Below are positions 7,258 to 15,641 of a DNA stretch of 64,000 nucleotides, in pieces. The stretch is from assembly GCF_038595065.1 (NCBI RefSeq), contig NZ_CP152003.1, positions 4,816,001-4,880,000 of the forward strand. The letters run 5' to 3'. Under the pieces are notes generated by a model. It saw only the letters and a program-made list of their open reading frames with translations. It was not told where the DNA came from and did not search any database. Numbering within the stretch: position 1 is the first letter of the stretch; each line of letters opens with the position of its first letter. The stretch comes from Sutcliffiella sp. FSL R7-0096 (GTDB lineage Bacteria > Bacillota > Bacilli > Bacillales > Bacillaceae_I). A program made the position numbers and the translations under genes.

Positions 7258-9285
7258 CTATACCGTTACATTGGGTTTCTCTTCTTGCTTCTTTCCTTGG
7301 ATAAAATTGATTGCCATTGTCACACCCACAATGATAATACCGTAAATATCTGAATTGGATTCAGGCAGGATCATCATTAGCGCACCAGCACCCATCAGGA
7401 TACGCAATAAAACATTCAGCCCTGTTCTGAAATAGCCTTCCACCGCTGCACTCAACGCGATAATTCCGATGATGGCTGTTACAGATATTAAAAGGATCTC
7501 CATGATCGGAGGCATGGCGAAATCCCTTGCATTTATCGCGACGTCTGTCGTGTCAATCATTAACATCGCAGGGTTATAGACAAATAGATATGGAATGATA
7601 AAACCTGCGATGGACAGCTTCAAGGCATTGAAACCGGTTCGCATCGGATCGCCACCTGAAATACCAGCACCGGCAAATGCTGCAAGTGCCACAGGTGGTG
7701 TGATATTGGCAAAAATCCCGAAATAGAACACGAACATATGCGCAACCAGGATAGGAATGCCGAACTCCGCCAAAGCAGGAGCGGCCATCGTAGCCGTAAT
7801 GATATAAGCAGGGATGGATGGCAACCCCATTCCTAATACCATGGACGCAATCATCGTGAAGAACAGCGTTAGGAACAAGGAATCTGCCCCAAGGCTTGTG
7901 ATGGATGATGTCATCACATTACCGAAGCTCGTCAAGCTGACAACACCAATGATGATTCCCACCACCGCACAGGCCACCATAACGGATAGGGACTGTCTCG
8001 CCCCATTTTCAAGCGCTCCAAGTATATCCTTGAAGGACATTCTTGTGTTCTTCCTGAATGCCGCCACAACTACCGTCGATATGATGGTATAGAACGCAGC
8101 GTGCGCAATTGGAAGGTTTTGATAAAGCAATACGATCAAAAAGACGATCGGTAGTAATAAATGACCGCGCTCTTTCATGATTTCCTTTACTTTCGGCAGG
8201 TTCGCTTTTGGGATGCCCTTCAGGTTATCCTTTCCTGCACGGAAATGAACTTGCATGATGACGCCAAGGAAGTAAAGGACAGCCGGAATTAAGGCAGCAA
8301 GCGCAATCGTCCCGTAGGCAATACCCGTTGTTTCGGCCATGATGAAGGCACTGGCCCCCATGATCGGCGGAAGGATTTGACCACCCACGGAAGCACTTGC
8401 CTCGACCGCACCGGAAAAGTTTCTCGAGTAGCCGATCTTTTTCATTAAAGGAATGGTAAATGCTCCTGTACCAACCACGTTTGCTACTGCAGCACCGTTA
8501 ATACTCCCCATGAATCCACTTGAGATGACCGCCACTTTTGCGGGTCCCCCTTGCTTATGGCCAGCAAGAGCCAAAGCAAGGTCATTGAAGAACTGCCCCA
8601 TGCCAGAACGTGCCAAGAAGGCGCCGAACAGGATGAACAGGAAGATGAAATTTACCGAAGCACCGATGGCGGTGGAATAAAGACCCTCCGTTTTCAAAAA
8701 TAGTTGCCCAAAAATATCCCCAAGGTCATAGGGACGTGTTGCCATCTTAAGCGGCATCCAGTTCATATGGCTGACAAATGGATAGGCAAGGAAAATAAGT
8801 GCAATGATGGGCAAAATGATGCCTGTAACTCGCCTTGCCGCCTCCAAGACCAGAACGACGGTCATGATGGCCACCAGGATATCCAATGTATTAGGAATCC
8901 CTCCACGGGAAGTAACGATTTGCGTGTATTCTACAATCAGATAGCCTGCGGACCCAAGGGCCAGGAAAAATAAAATCCAGTCATACCAGGCTACCTTTTT
9001 GCGGTCCTGCTTTTTTGTAACAGGATACAAAACAAAGATCAAGGCAATCCCCACCGCTACGTGAATGGCCCTTTGTTGCAAGGCGGGCATTGGGTTGAAA
9101 GTAATATATAAATGGAATAAGGAATAAAGGATGGCGATGGCAGAAACCAATAAAACGATTTTTTTGTTTGCAAATTTGCGGACCTTGGACTCTGCATCAT
9201 ACTTTTCCAATACCTCGGCCTTTTTCTCTTCCGATATCATTTCTGTATCCTTTAATGGATCTGTCACTTTTTGCTTATCCGTCAC
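7258..9285 (-). CDS. TRAP transporter fused permease (DctQM-type, TAXI system 1)
   Basis: Very hydrophobic protein of 675 aa. The N-terminal part corresponds to the small DctQ subunit and the rest to the large DctM subunit, with motifs such as FILFGAFLARSGMGQFFNDL, SGFMGSINGAAVANVVGTGA and MVLGMGLPSIPAYII. Fused permeases of this kind work with TAXI binding proteins and are ion-gradient driven importers of organic acids or amino acids. The start overlaps the DUF1850 gene by 4 nt. It is a paralogue of the permease at 18364-20379 with the same neighbours. Substrate unknown. Confidence 0.93.
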   Translation of the reverse strand: MTDKQKVTDPLKDTEMISEEKKAEVLEKYDAESKVRKFANKKIVLLVSAIAILYSLFHLYITFNPMPALQQRAIHVAVGIALIFVLYPVTKKQDRKKVAWYDWILFFLALGSAGYLIVEYTQIVTSRGGIPNTLDILVAIMTVVLVLEAARRVTGIILPIIALIFLAYPFVSHMNWMPLKMATRPYDLGDIFGQLFLKTEGLYSTAIGASVNFIFLFILFGAFLARSGMGQFFNDLALALAGHKQGGPAKVAVISSGFMGSINGAAVANVVGTGAFTIPLMKKIGYSRNFSGAVEASASVGGQILPPIMGASAFIMAETTGIAYGTIALAALIPAVLYFLGVIMQVHFRAGKDNLKGIPKANLPKVKEIMKERGHLLLPIVFLIVLLYQNLPIAHAAFYTIISTVVVAAFRKNTRMSFKDILGALENGARQSLSVMVACAVVGIIIGVVSLTSFGNVMTSSITSLGADSLFLTLFFTMIASMVLGMGLPSIPAYIITATMAAPALAEFGIPILVAHMFVFYFGIFANITPPVALAAFAGAGISGGDPMRTGFNALKLSIAGFIIPYLFVYNPAMLMIDTTDVAINARDFAMPPIMEILLISVTAIIGIIALSAAVEGYFRTGLNVLLRILMGAGALMMILPESNSDIYGIIIVGVTMAINFIQGKKQEEKPNVTV

Positions 9286-9749
9286 TGTATCTCACCTCTT
9301 AGGAACTCCCACACTGGCAGTTTTTTTATTTCAATTTTTACACTTTCGTAGTCTGCTACCATTTCATAGAGACGGTACTCCTTTGAGTCCGTGGTAAGCG
9401 TTGTTTCCACATTCGCCGAAACGATTAAATCGATCGATTCCACTTCCCGGTCTATTTTCATATGGACATAGCCATCTGTGGATGGGATCACTTCCCCATC
9501 GGATGGAGTGCCTGCCCCAAACGTCTTAAATCTGGTCTTCACCAAATAGAGGCGACTCCCCTCTTTCTCATAGGTTTCCATCCACGCTTCTTTTTCAACA
9601 GAATGGATCCAAGAGACTTCAAACGAGTCCTCCTTTAAAGGAAAACCGCCATCTTCATATGATACATAAAGGGTCGGAACCTTCATAAAAAGGAAAAGAA
9701 GGAGCACGATCAAAACTGTGCTCCCAAGAATGAAAATCTTATTGTTCAT
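9282..9749 (-). CDS. DUF1850 protein of TAXI-TRAP system 1
   Basis: Protein of 155 aa with one N-terminal membrane anchor (about residues 5-24) and an extracytoplasmic domain containing SWIHSVEKEAWMETYE, the HS-EKxxxxE pattern typical of DUF1850. The family is found almost only between a TAXI binding-protein gene and a fused TRAP permease gene, so a role in the transporter complex is inferred; no biochemical function is known to me. It overlaps the binding-protein gene by 11 nt and the permease gene by 4 nt. Confidence 0.88.
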   Translation of the reverse strand: MNNKIFILGSTVLIVLLLFLFMKVPTLYVSYEDGGFPLKEDSFEVSWIHSVEKEAWMETYEKEGSRLYLVKTRFKTFGAGTPSDGEVIPSTDGYVHMKIDREVESIDLIVSANVETTLTTDSKEYRLYEMVADYESVKIEIKKLPVWEFLRGEIQ

Positions 9750-10716
9750 CGTAGAACTTCTTTGCCCCCGGATGTATTGGCGCTACCATACCTTCTTGTG
9801 CATTCTTTAAAGAGATTTCCGTAGCAGCTTGGTGAGCATTTCCTAGTGTATCCAGGCTATCAAAGAACGTTTTCGTCAATTCATAGACATCATCTTCACT
9901 AAGATCACTATTAACCACCAGTGCATTCATAATTGCTGCAGTCGGTACGGCTTCTTCGTTGTCATATGTGCCTTCAGGAATATCTAACGCTACAAAATAC
10001 GGTTGGTCTTTAGCGATTTCTTCAATTTTGGCAGAATCCACCGATACAAGCTTCAAATCTATTGTCTTTGCGAGTTCCAATACAGAAGCATTCGGCAATC
10101 CACTTGTCAGAAATGCAGCGTCGATGGATCCGGATCTGAGCCCATCAGCTGCTTCCGCATAGCCCAAATAGTCAACGGTGATGTCGTCATAACTAATGTC
10201 GTGACCAGCAAGAAGGTTTCTTGCATTCACTTCTACCCCTGAGTTCTGATCTCCTACTGCAACACGTTTCCCAACCAAGTCCTCAATTGTTTCAATTCCA
10301 GAACCTTCTGTCGTAACAATCTGTACAAAGTTCGGATAAAGCGTTGCAACTTGTGCTACATTTTCTACCTTTTCAGAGAAGTTGCCCGTTCCCTCTACCG
10401 CTTCTGTCAACACATCACTCATCACAAAGGCCATTTCAATCTTGCCTTCTTTGATCAGGTTGATATTCTCCACAGATGCACCAGTCGCCTGTGACTTGGA
10501 ATTTACCCCGTATTCGTCAGAATAGATGTTAGCCAGAGATGATCCAATAATATTGTAAGGGCCAGACGATCCACCCGTTCCGATGGTTACCAATCTAGTA
10601 TCCAAACCTTCGCCGTCCCCACCACTAGCACCTTCTCCACCGCCACATGCCACAAGCATGGAGCTAATAGCTAAAACGCTTACAATAGTTGTACCTAATT
10701 TCTTGAATTTTTTCAT
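9739..10716 (-). CDS. TAXI-family TRAP solute-binding lipoprotein 1
   Basis: About 325 aa from ATG 10714-10716, chosen because GGGGAGGG lies just upstream and the signal peptide MKKFKKLGTTIVSVL begins there. The lipobox SMLVAC is followed by a Gly-rich linker. The TAXI fold is shown by VTIGTGGSSGPYNIIGSSLA near the N-terminus and RVAVGDQNSGVEVNARNLL in the middle. It captures the solute outside the membrane for the TRAP permease at 7258-9285. The family binds glutamate-like or other carboxylates; the ligand here is unknown. Confidence 0.93.
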   Translation of the reverse strand: MKKFKKLGTTIVSVLAISSMLVACGGGEGASGGDGEGLDTRLVTIGTGGSSGPYNIIGSSLANIYSDEYGVNSKSQATGASVENINLIKEGKIEMAFVMSDVLTEAVEGTGNFSEKVENVAQVATLYPNFVQIVTTEGSGIETIEDLVGKRVAVGDQNSGVEVNARNLLAGHDISYDDITVDYLGYAEAADGLRSGSIDAAFLTSGLPNASVLELAKTIDLKLVSVDSAKIEEIAKDQPYFVALDIPEGTYDNEEAVPTAAIMNALVVNSDLSEDDVYELTKTFFDSLDTLGNAHQAATEISLKNAQEGMVAPIHPGAKKFYDEQ

Positions 10717-10769
10717 TGTTAACCCTCCCCTTTGTTGTGTAAAATCGTTCAAAAAAAGCTTTCGGAAAT

Positions 10770-10798
10770 ATTTTACCAGAATAATAGTTTTACTTCAA
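10770..10798 (-). promoter_or_regulatory. Sigma-A promoter of TAXI-TRAP operon 1
   Basis: On the minus strand TTGAAG, a 17-nt spacer and TAAAAT lie about 55-80 nt before the start codon. The layout nearly duplicates that of TAXI operon 2. Confidence 0.65.
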
Positions 10799-10835
10799 AT
10801 AATATTCTGTATTTTTAGAAATTTTGTAGATAAAT

Positions 10836-10876
10836 AAAGAGTGTCAGCCTTTATATTATAAGTCGGACACTCTTTT
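10836..10876 (-). terminator. Terminator of the LXG module
   Basis: Stem AAAGAGTGTC / GACACTCTTT just after the last gene of the minus-strand LXG module. It also insulates the TAXI operon downstream. Confidence 0.75.
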
Positions 10877-10881
10877 CCATT

Positions 10882-11298
10882 TTATTTATTATTCAAATAC
10901 GCAATGGCCTCTTCTAATTTATCTGTGTAACATTCTGCGTTCTCGTAATCATACATGACCTTATGCTCTACTATCATATACTCATCTGGATGGATTGCGT
11001 TGAACAGCCTGTTCCACCTGTTCTTCCGCTCCATCTCTTTTATCGCCTGATTCACTAAATCCTCATGAACCCTGATGACAACATAACGAGGGAACGATGA
11101 CAGCTGACTTTCAGGAAACTTTCTTTTTAATACTTCCCATTCTTTTACGTATCGATCGACTGTGATTTCACTTACTTCGCCAACACCTTTTAAGTCGTTA
11201 AGGGGCTCGGCAAGCTTGTCATATTCCTCCTGCGATAATTCGTTTTCTACCAAAATCGCAACAGCGTAATCTTCATATTTCCTTTTCTTTTTAAACAT
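10882..11298 (-). CDS. Hypothetical protein, last gene of the LXG module
   Basis: About 138 aa from ATG 11298, with GGAGG 6 nt upstream; a GTG two codons earlier overlaps that site. No family recognised. The protein is soluble, charged and without signal peptide or membrane helix, with a mixed alpha/beta pattern and an acidic, tyrosine-rich end. It follows the 261-aa gene by 36 nt and lies last in the operon headed by the YwqH-like gene, so it may be an accessory or immunity protein. That is inference from position only. Confidence 0.7.
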   Translation of the reverse strand: MFKKKRKYEDYAVAILVENELSQEEYDKLAEPLNDLKGVGEVSEITVDRYVKEWEVLKRKFPESQLSSFPRYVVIRVHEDLVNQAIKEMERKNRWNRLFNAIHPDEYMIVEHKVMYDYENAECYTDKLEEAIAYLNNK

Positions 11299-11334
11299 GT
11301 ACACCCTCCACCTTTCTGTTTCAATCGTTGCAAG

Positions 11335-12120
11335 CTAGGAAGGCCGTTTTACTTTTACCCTTTTGACAACTCCTAGTATCTCCTCCAAGAGCTCCTGACC
11401 TGCTGACTGCTTTGCCTCCAGCATTTCGTTTCCGTCCTTCTGCACCATCCTTAATGTCCAGTTGCCGGAAGGAGATGTCAATAGATGCATGCCTTCCACC
11501 CTCCACTGCTCGTCTTCTCTGTAGAAGGTCATCAAGCGATTGGTATGTATTTTTCTCTGAATAGCAATATCCAAGTGTTTTACAACGGGGGCTTCTAGTG
11601 CGGCATGCCTTTCTGCTAGCTCGTCCCTGTTTTCTATTTTGGCATTTCCGCAATAGGTGGTGTATTCCTTTGGTGTGAGATACAGGCTTTTTTTCTGACG
11701 GGCAGGAATATTCTCTACGCCCATTAACATCCTTGGGATGATCACTTGATTCCATGTCCAATCAGGGGTAGGGTGGTTCTGAAGATCGTACTCCTCTTCA
11801 TTGCGCTTCCTCACATCCACCACCCTGTCCTCACTAAAATAAAACAGGCACTGATCCGCTTGATCTGTCATGATTTCGGTGACCATGTTGGACCTTGCCA
11901 TCACCCACAGTGTTTGAATAAAATTTTCTTCAAATTGCAACTCGCCTTCCACTAGGTCAACCAAGTCCCAGCCGTGGAGCTTCTTGAACGTGGCCTCCCA
12001 TTCCTGTTCCATCTCATCCGCGCGATGCCTGAGGAATGGATTGGGGATGCCGACAAGGACTTTTGCGCCTAGCATCTTGGTTAAAAGGTAGAGATCTTTT
12101 ATGGTTAGGGTCCAGTTCAT
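11335..12120 (-). CDS. Protein of unknown function linked to the type VII LXG module (possible DUF5081/EspG-like adaptor)
   Basis: Protein of 261 aa, soluble, no signal peptide. The opening MNWTLTIKDLYLLTKMLGA and a Trp/Phe-rich middle resemble small adaptor proteins encoded beside ESX/type VII clusters of Firmicutes, and I suspect the DUF5081 family without being able to confirm it. Such adaptors are thought to act as chaperones for secreted cargo. It lies 18 nt after the presumed immunity gene and before the 138-aa gene, clearly inside the toxin operon. Confidence 0.6.
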   Translation of the reverse strand: MNWTLTIKDLYLLTKMLGAKVLVGIPNPFLRHRADEMEQEWEATFKKLHGWDLVDLVEGELQFEENFIQTLWVMARSNMVTEIMTDQADQCLFYFSEDRVVDVRKRNEEEYDLQNHPTPDWTWNQVIIPRMLMGVENIPARQKKSLYLTPKEYTTYCGNAKIENRDELAERHAALEAPVVKHLDIAIQRKIHTNRLMTFYREDEQWRVEGMHLLTSPSGNWTLRMVQKDGNEMLEAKQSAGQELLEEILGVVKRVKVKRPS

Positions 12121-12138
12121 AAAGCCATTCCCCCTTGG

Positions 12139-12870
12139 TTATTTTTTCTTCTTCTTTTGAAACGTTTTCCGCTGATTTTTCGGAAGTCCGAAATCAGGAT
12201 AAATTTCTTTCACCAAGCTGAAATTTTTCTTAATGAAAAAATATTTATGTACGAATGTTGAAAAGAATGCTGTCACAATCGATAGTAAAGATATTAAGGA
12301 GACCAATAAAACGACTGTAAAGGAATCCGAATAGACGACAGACATAATTAATTGAGCCAAGAAGTACCCCACTCCTGAAGCTGCTATGATGGGAGAAACA
12401 TTTATATTAGTCCCGTTCTTTTGCAGTTTAGCGTAAAGCCCTGAATACAGGGCTTTGATATTAAAAATGTTAAAGGTAATTAATATACCTCCATAAAGAA
12501 TTGCTCCTACTATAAGTGGTATGGGGGAGCTTATATTTAAATGAGCATACATCAGCTTTTGTGTAGCGAGAAAATAGACATATGTATTGATAAATCCATA
12601 TATCCCGAAAAACAAATAATAGGAGCGTTCAAATCTGTATGGATCAATAATATAAATGATCGCCCAAAGGTGGATGATAGCTACAGGAACAATTGCAGCT
12701 ATAAAGTAATCCCATGCATATGGATACGCAAGTAGTGGCAAAAGACCAATTAAATCAAGTATTACGATGAAAAAGACTAAGATGTTTCCTCTATTTTCTT
12801 GTGGTGTTTGTAGATTTAAATATGATAATGCAATCTTGTTTTCTCTTTGATGCTTTTTCAATAGGCTCAC
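12139..12870 (-). CDS. Polytopic membrane protein, likely immunity protein for the LXG toxin
   Basis: Protein of 243 aa with about six hydrophobic helices (roughly residues 27-47, 50-75, 83-105, 118-140, 155-178, 183-208) and a strongly basic lysine-rich tail. No enzymatic family is recognised. It is the first gene after the toxin, 27 nt downstream, the usual place for an immunity gene. A membrane immunity protein fits a toxin whose C-terminus is a glycine/alanine-rich membrane-active segment. Immunity function is inferred from position and topology. Confidence 0.65.
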   Translation of the reverse strand: MSLLKKHQRENKIALSYLNLQTPQENRGNILVFFIVILDLIGLLPLLAYPYAWDYFIAAIVPVAIIHLWAIIYIIDPYRFERSYYLFFGIYGFINTYVYFLATQKLMYAHLNISSPIPLIVGAILYGGILITFNIFNIKALYSGLYAKLQKNGTNINVSPIIAASGVGYFLAQLIMSVVYSDSFTVVLLVSLISLLSIVTAFFSTFVHKYFFIKKNFSLVKEIYPDFGLPKNQRKTFQKKKKK

Positions 12871-12897
12871 CTCAGAACGATACCATTAGATTTTTAT

Positions 12898-14346
12898 CTA
12901 TTTCCCAAACCAGGAACCGACTTTATTAATAATACCTGTCGTTCCCTTTTTTATCGCATCTCCAATGGAATCTCTCTTCCCATCCTTATCTACATCCATA
13001 AATTTCAAGTCACTTAGCAAACTAGTAACAACAATACCTGCAGCAGCTCCAACAGCTGCACCAACAACTACACCGACTGGTCCTCCAAAAGCAGCACCAG
13101 CCACTGCTCCAATTTTAGCACCAGCTGCCGCAGAAGCTGCAATGGAAGCTCCCGCAACCACTACATCACCCGTTACATTCCCCGCAATCTCACTTGCAGA
13201 TTGGTTGGTCTGTACCCCATGGACAATATCTCCTGTAACCGTAGCACCTACTCCAATATAACCCAAGCGATTACTAGTCCATTTAAAGGCATCTTTCACG
13301 CTTGCAGCGGGATTGACCATCTTCCACAACTTAGGATGGTTGGTGGCATTGGTACCACTATACGTTTTCTTATTAACCCCAGCTAGTTGGGGCTCACTTA
13401 CTGTAATTCGCGGCTTGGTCACTCCTTGTGCGGTTGTATAACTGGATAATTGCACGCCAAAACCTTGTCTGGCAAGATTGATTCGTTTGGATGCCCCATA
13501 TGCCGTGGCAGTAACGACCCCTAAATTAGTTGCTGCATTGATCGGCTGCTCTCTCCATTGATCAAAATTCAAACCGAGCGTCGGGGTAGGATCCCAATCA
13601 AACGGCACATCCCTACCAGTATCGGCCGCATCCACTCCGTTTGCGACAACTCGTGGATCTGTGGAAAATCCATAGAATGGATCTCTGCTTCCACCATTCT
13701 GGAGGTACTCTGGTGCATAGCAAAAGTTAGGGCTATAGGTGTCGATGGAGACACTTCCACTTGTAAAAAGGCCTTGTACTTGCTGGACATACTGATTCAT
13801 AAACTGAAGGCCCTGCTCTACGGGGTCAAGGGCTCTTGTCTGTGTCTGATCAAAGCGGTGCAATTTTTCAAGTGTTTGGTCGACATGATTCCTGGCTGCA
13901 TGAACCTGCCCTTGAAAAGTACCATCTTGAATTCTTGGTAAGGACACGATATCAGATACACTTTGGACCTTCCGATTAGTTTCGTCCGCCAGATCCATCA
14001 CAAAATCCCTTGCCTGGTTCAATCCCTGGTCTACTTCGTGCTGAAGGAAACTTTCTTTTATTACGCCGTTTGAGGCCGGCTCCACACCGCTTAATTCATT
14101 CTTGAGCGCATTTAAAGTGGATTCATACGTATCCACTATTTCTTTGAAGAATTGCAGAAAAGGCTGGTGGCTGTCCTGGTAAAAACCCCGAATGGACTGC
14201 CCTGCTTGGCCTCGAAAAGAATCATCGAGGGAGGTGAAGTTTTTTACCGCAGATTCTAACGAGTTCACTTGCTCTTTATGCTGTGATAACTTTGTCAGCA
14301 ATTGGTCCACACCGGATTGTAAGGTCGATACTTCAAGCGTTTTCAT
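12898..14346 (-). CDS. LXG-domain polymorphic toxin (YwqJ-like), glycine-zipper C-terminus
   Basis: Protein of 482 aa. Residues 1 to about 200 form the helical LXG domain that targets type VII secretion (MKTLEVSTLQSGVDQLL at the start, then FRGQAGQSIRGFYQDSHQPF). A linker region follows. Residues from about 385 to 445 are a Gly/Ala/Val-rich hydrophobic stretch with small-xxx-small spacing (AGAKIGAVAGAAFGGPVGVV and onward), resembling pore-forming glycine-zipper toxins. Near the end, DVDKDGKRDS fits a DxDxDG calcium-binding loop. No nuclease, ADP-ribosyl or deaminase domain is visible. It is preceded by two small helical partner genes and followed by a membrane-protein gene. Confidence 0.85.
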   Translation of the reverse strand: MKTLEVSTLQSGVDQLLTKLSQHKEQVNSLESAVKNFTSLDDSFRGQAGQSIRGFYQDSHQPFLQFFKEIVDTYESTLNALKNELSGVEPASNGVIKESFLQHEVDQGLNQARDFVMDLADETNRKVQSVSDIVSLPRIQDGTFQGQVHAARNHVDQTLEKLHRFDQTQTRALDPVEQGLQFMNQYVQQVQGLFTSGSVSIDTYSPNFCYAPEYLQNGGSRDPFYGFSTDPRVVANGVDAADTGRDVPFDWDPTPTLGLNFDQWREQPINAATNLGVVTATAYGASKRINLARQGFGVQLSSYTTAQGVTKPRITVSEPQLAGVNKKTYSGTNATNHPKLWKMVNPAASVKDAFKWTSNRLGYIGVGATVTGDIVHGVQTNQSASEIAGNVTGDVVVAGASIAASAAAGAKIGAVAGAAFGGPVGVVVGAAVGAAAGIVVTSLLSDLKFMDVDKDGKRDSIGDAIKKGTTGIINKVGSWFGK

Positions 14347-14364
14347 CCATTTCTCTCCTTCCTG

Positions 14365-14643
14365 CTACCGAAGCTGCATATTGGAGGATAGCTGTTGGTC
14401 TTTTTCCACCATTTGCTGGACAGACTGTCTGGTCATTTCTTCATTATGAAGCAAGAGTGCTTTATAATTTTCTGTCAGCTGCTCCAATTTACGGTTAATT
14501 TCATTTAATTTATTGACTACATCTAATTGATTACCGCTTCCAATAGAGGAGGGGAATGAGGAAGTAAGAGCTTCTGAGGAGGATTTCATTTGTGTAAGTG
14601 CCTGCTCTATTTCACTTTGCTTGATTTTGATTTCTGTGCTCAT
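14365..14643 (-). CDS. YwqI-like helical LXG partner protein (DUF5344 type)
   Basis: Small helical protein of 92 aa, no signal peptide, starting MSTEIKIKQSEIEQALTQMK. Two long amphipathic helices are separated by a Ser/Gly-containing turn (SFPSSIGSGNQL), the WXG100-like hairpin seen in YwqI. It sits directly before the LXG toxin gene, 18 nt upstream. In related systems such helical partners bind the LXG domain and are needed for export through the type VII machinery; this role is inferred from family and position. Confidence 0.82.
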   Translation of the reverse strand: MSTEIKIKQSEIEQALTQMKSSSEALTSSFPSSIGSGNQLDVVNKLNEINRKLEQLTENYKALLLHNEEMTRQSVQQMVEKDQQLSSNMQLR

Positions 14644-14661
14644 ATGGAGACCTCCTTTGAT

Positions 14662-15027
14662 TTAATTGTACCTTTTCGCAGCCCGTTCTTCTGCAAGCTG
14701 CAATTCTAATGAAGCGATGGTTTGCTTTAGTGAGTTGATTTCACGATGAAGTTGTTGGATTTTGTTGTCGATACCGGAGAAGATGGCACTGAACTGACTT
14801 TGTTCCATCTCGGAATAATAATGAAGCATCCCATTTGTCCTGATATCTTCAAATCGGTTGGCAAGTGTGCCCTGCCAGGTAAACGAGGAAAGTTCAGGCC
14901 TTGTGACAGAAGCTCTAAAACTGGCAAACTCCTGCTGTTTTCCCCTAAGTTGCCTTTGACAGTCTTGAAGCCGCTGGAGATGCTGCTGCTTTTCCCGGAG
15001 CAGAGCATTATAATATGCGATAGACAT
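14662..15027 (-). CDS. YwqH-like helical LXG partner protein (DUF5082 type)
   Basis: About 121 aa from ATG 15027, with GAGGTG upstream (two closer start codons overlap that site). Long coiled-coil helices rich in Gln and Leu surround a central segment with a WxG motif (FTWQGTLANRFEDIR), as in YwqH/DUF5082. First gene of the toxin operon. By analogy with B. subtilis ywqHIJ it is a secretion partner of the LXG toxin. No core type VII genes (ESX ATPase, YukD, YueB) lie in this window, so the machinery must be encoded elsewhere. Confidence 0.82.
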   Translation of the reverse strand: MSIAYYNALLREKQQHLQRLQDCQRQLRGKQQEFASFRASVTRPELSSFTWQGTLANRFEDIRTNGMLHYYSEMEQSQFSAIFSGIDNKIQQLHREINSLKQTIASLELQLAEERAAKRYN

Positions 15028-15330
15028 GTTCATCACCTCAAAAAGAATAGTTATGATTTATATGTAAACATCTGGTATGTTTCAATTTCTCAATACCTTT
15101 TACTATAACATGGAAGAAAAATACCAAAATGATGAAAACTATTTATTTTTGAATGAGTTAGGATGGGTAATTTGTACTATTTTGTGAGAAATGGATAGAT
15201 TTGTGCGGAGTAAGTCGATTGACACCCAACCAAGCGAAAAGCACTACTAGTTACATAACACATTTTTTGGAAAATGAAACCTTGGTTTGTTGGTGGAGTT
15301 GAGGTAATGGTGGGCGGCCGATACCTTTTT

Positions 15331-15592
15331 ATCCTAGTTTTATAGAAGTTATCGACCGGATTTTATGGGATATCATGCACTATGGAAGGATTATCAGCCG
15401 GAGATGGTGAGATATTAACCATTTTCGGTGGGATATCAACCGGATTTGGTGGGATATCACCCACTTTGGGTGAAACATCAACCAACTCCAGCTGGATATC
15501 ATGAAAATTTGAAATATATCATGAAATTTCGCAGGATATCAGGAATTCCCACGATATATCAGGAAATTTTAGATTTTATCAGGAAATCGCCA
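15331..15592. repeat. Degenerate tandem array, 20-21 bp period, GATATCA-like core
   Basis: ATC(A)-type anchors recur at 15331, 15351, 15372, 15393, 15414, 15435, 15456, 15477, 15498, 15518, 15538, 15558 and 15578, that is steps of 20 or 21 bp. Typical unit beginnings are GGGATATCA and GGATATCATGAAA. Sequence between anchors varies, with the left units Gly/Thr-rich in the coding sense and the right units AT-rich. The array fills most of the gap between the YwqH-like gene and the dehydrogenase gene. The rest of that gap (15037-15330) shows nothing I can assign. Confidence 0.85.
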
Positions 15593-15641
15593 AAAAAACG
15601 CCATTACTCCTGCCGATAACCTCCCTCACTACCCCTACCCT

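Noticed and set aside
15428-15619. Short protein with GYQPDLV-like heptad repeats
   Set aside because: The heptads arise from the 21-bp DNA period; the frame is broken by stops in earlier units and lacks a ribosome-binding site.
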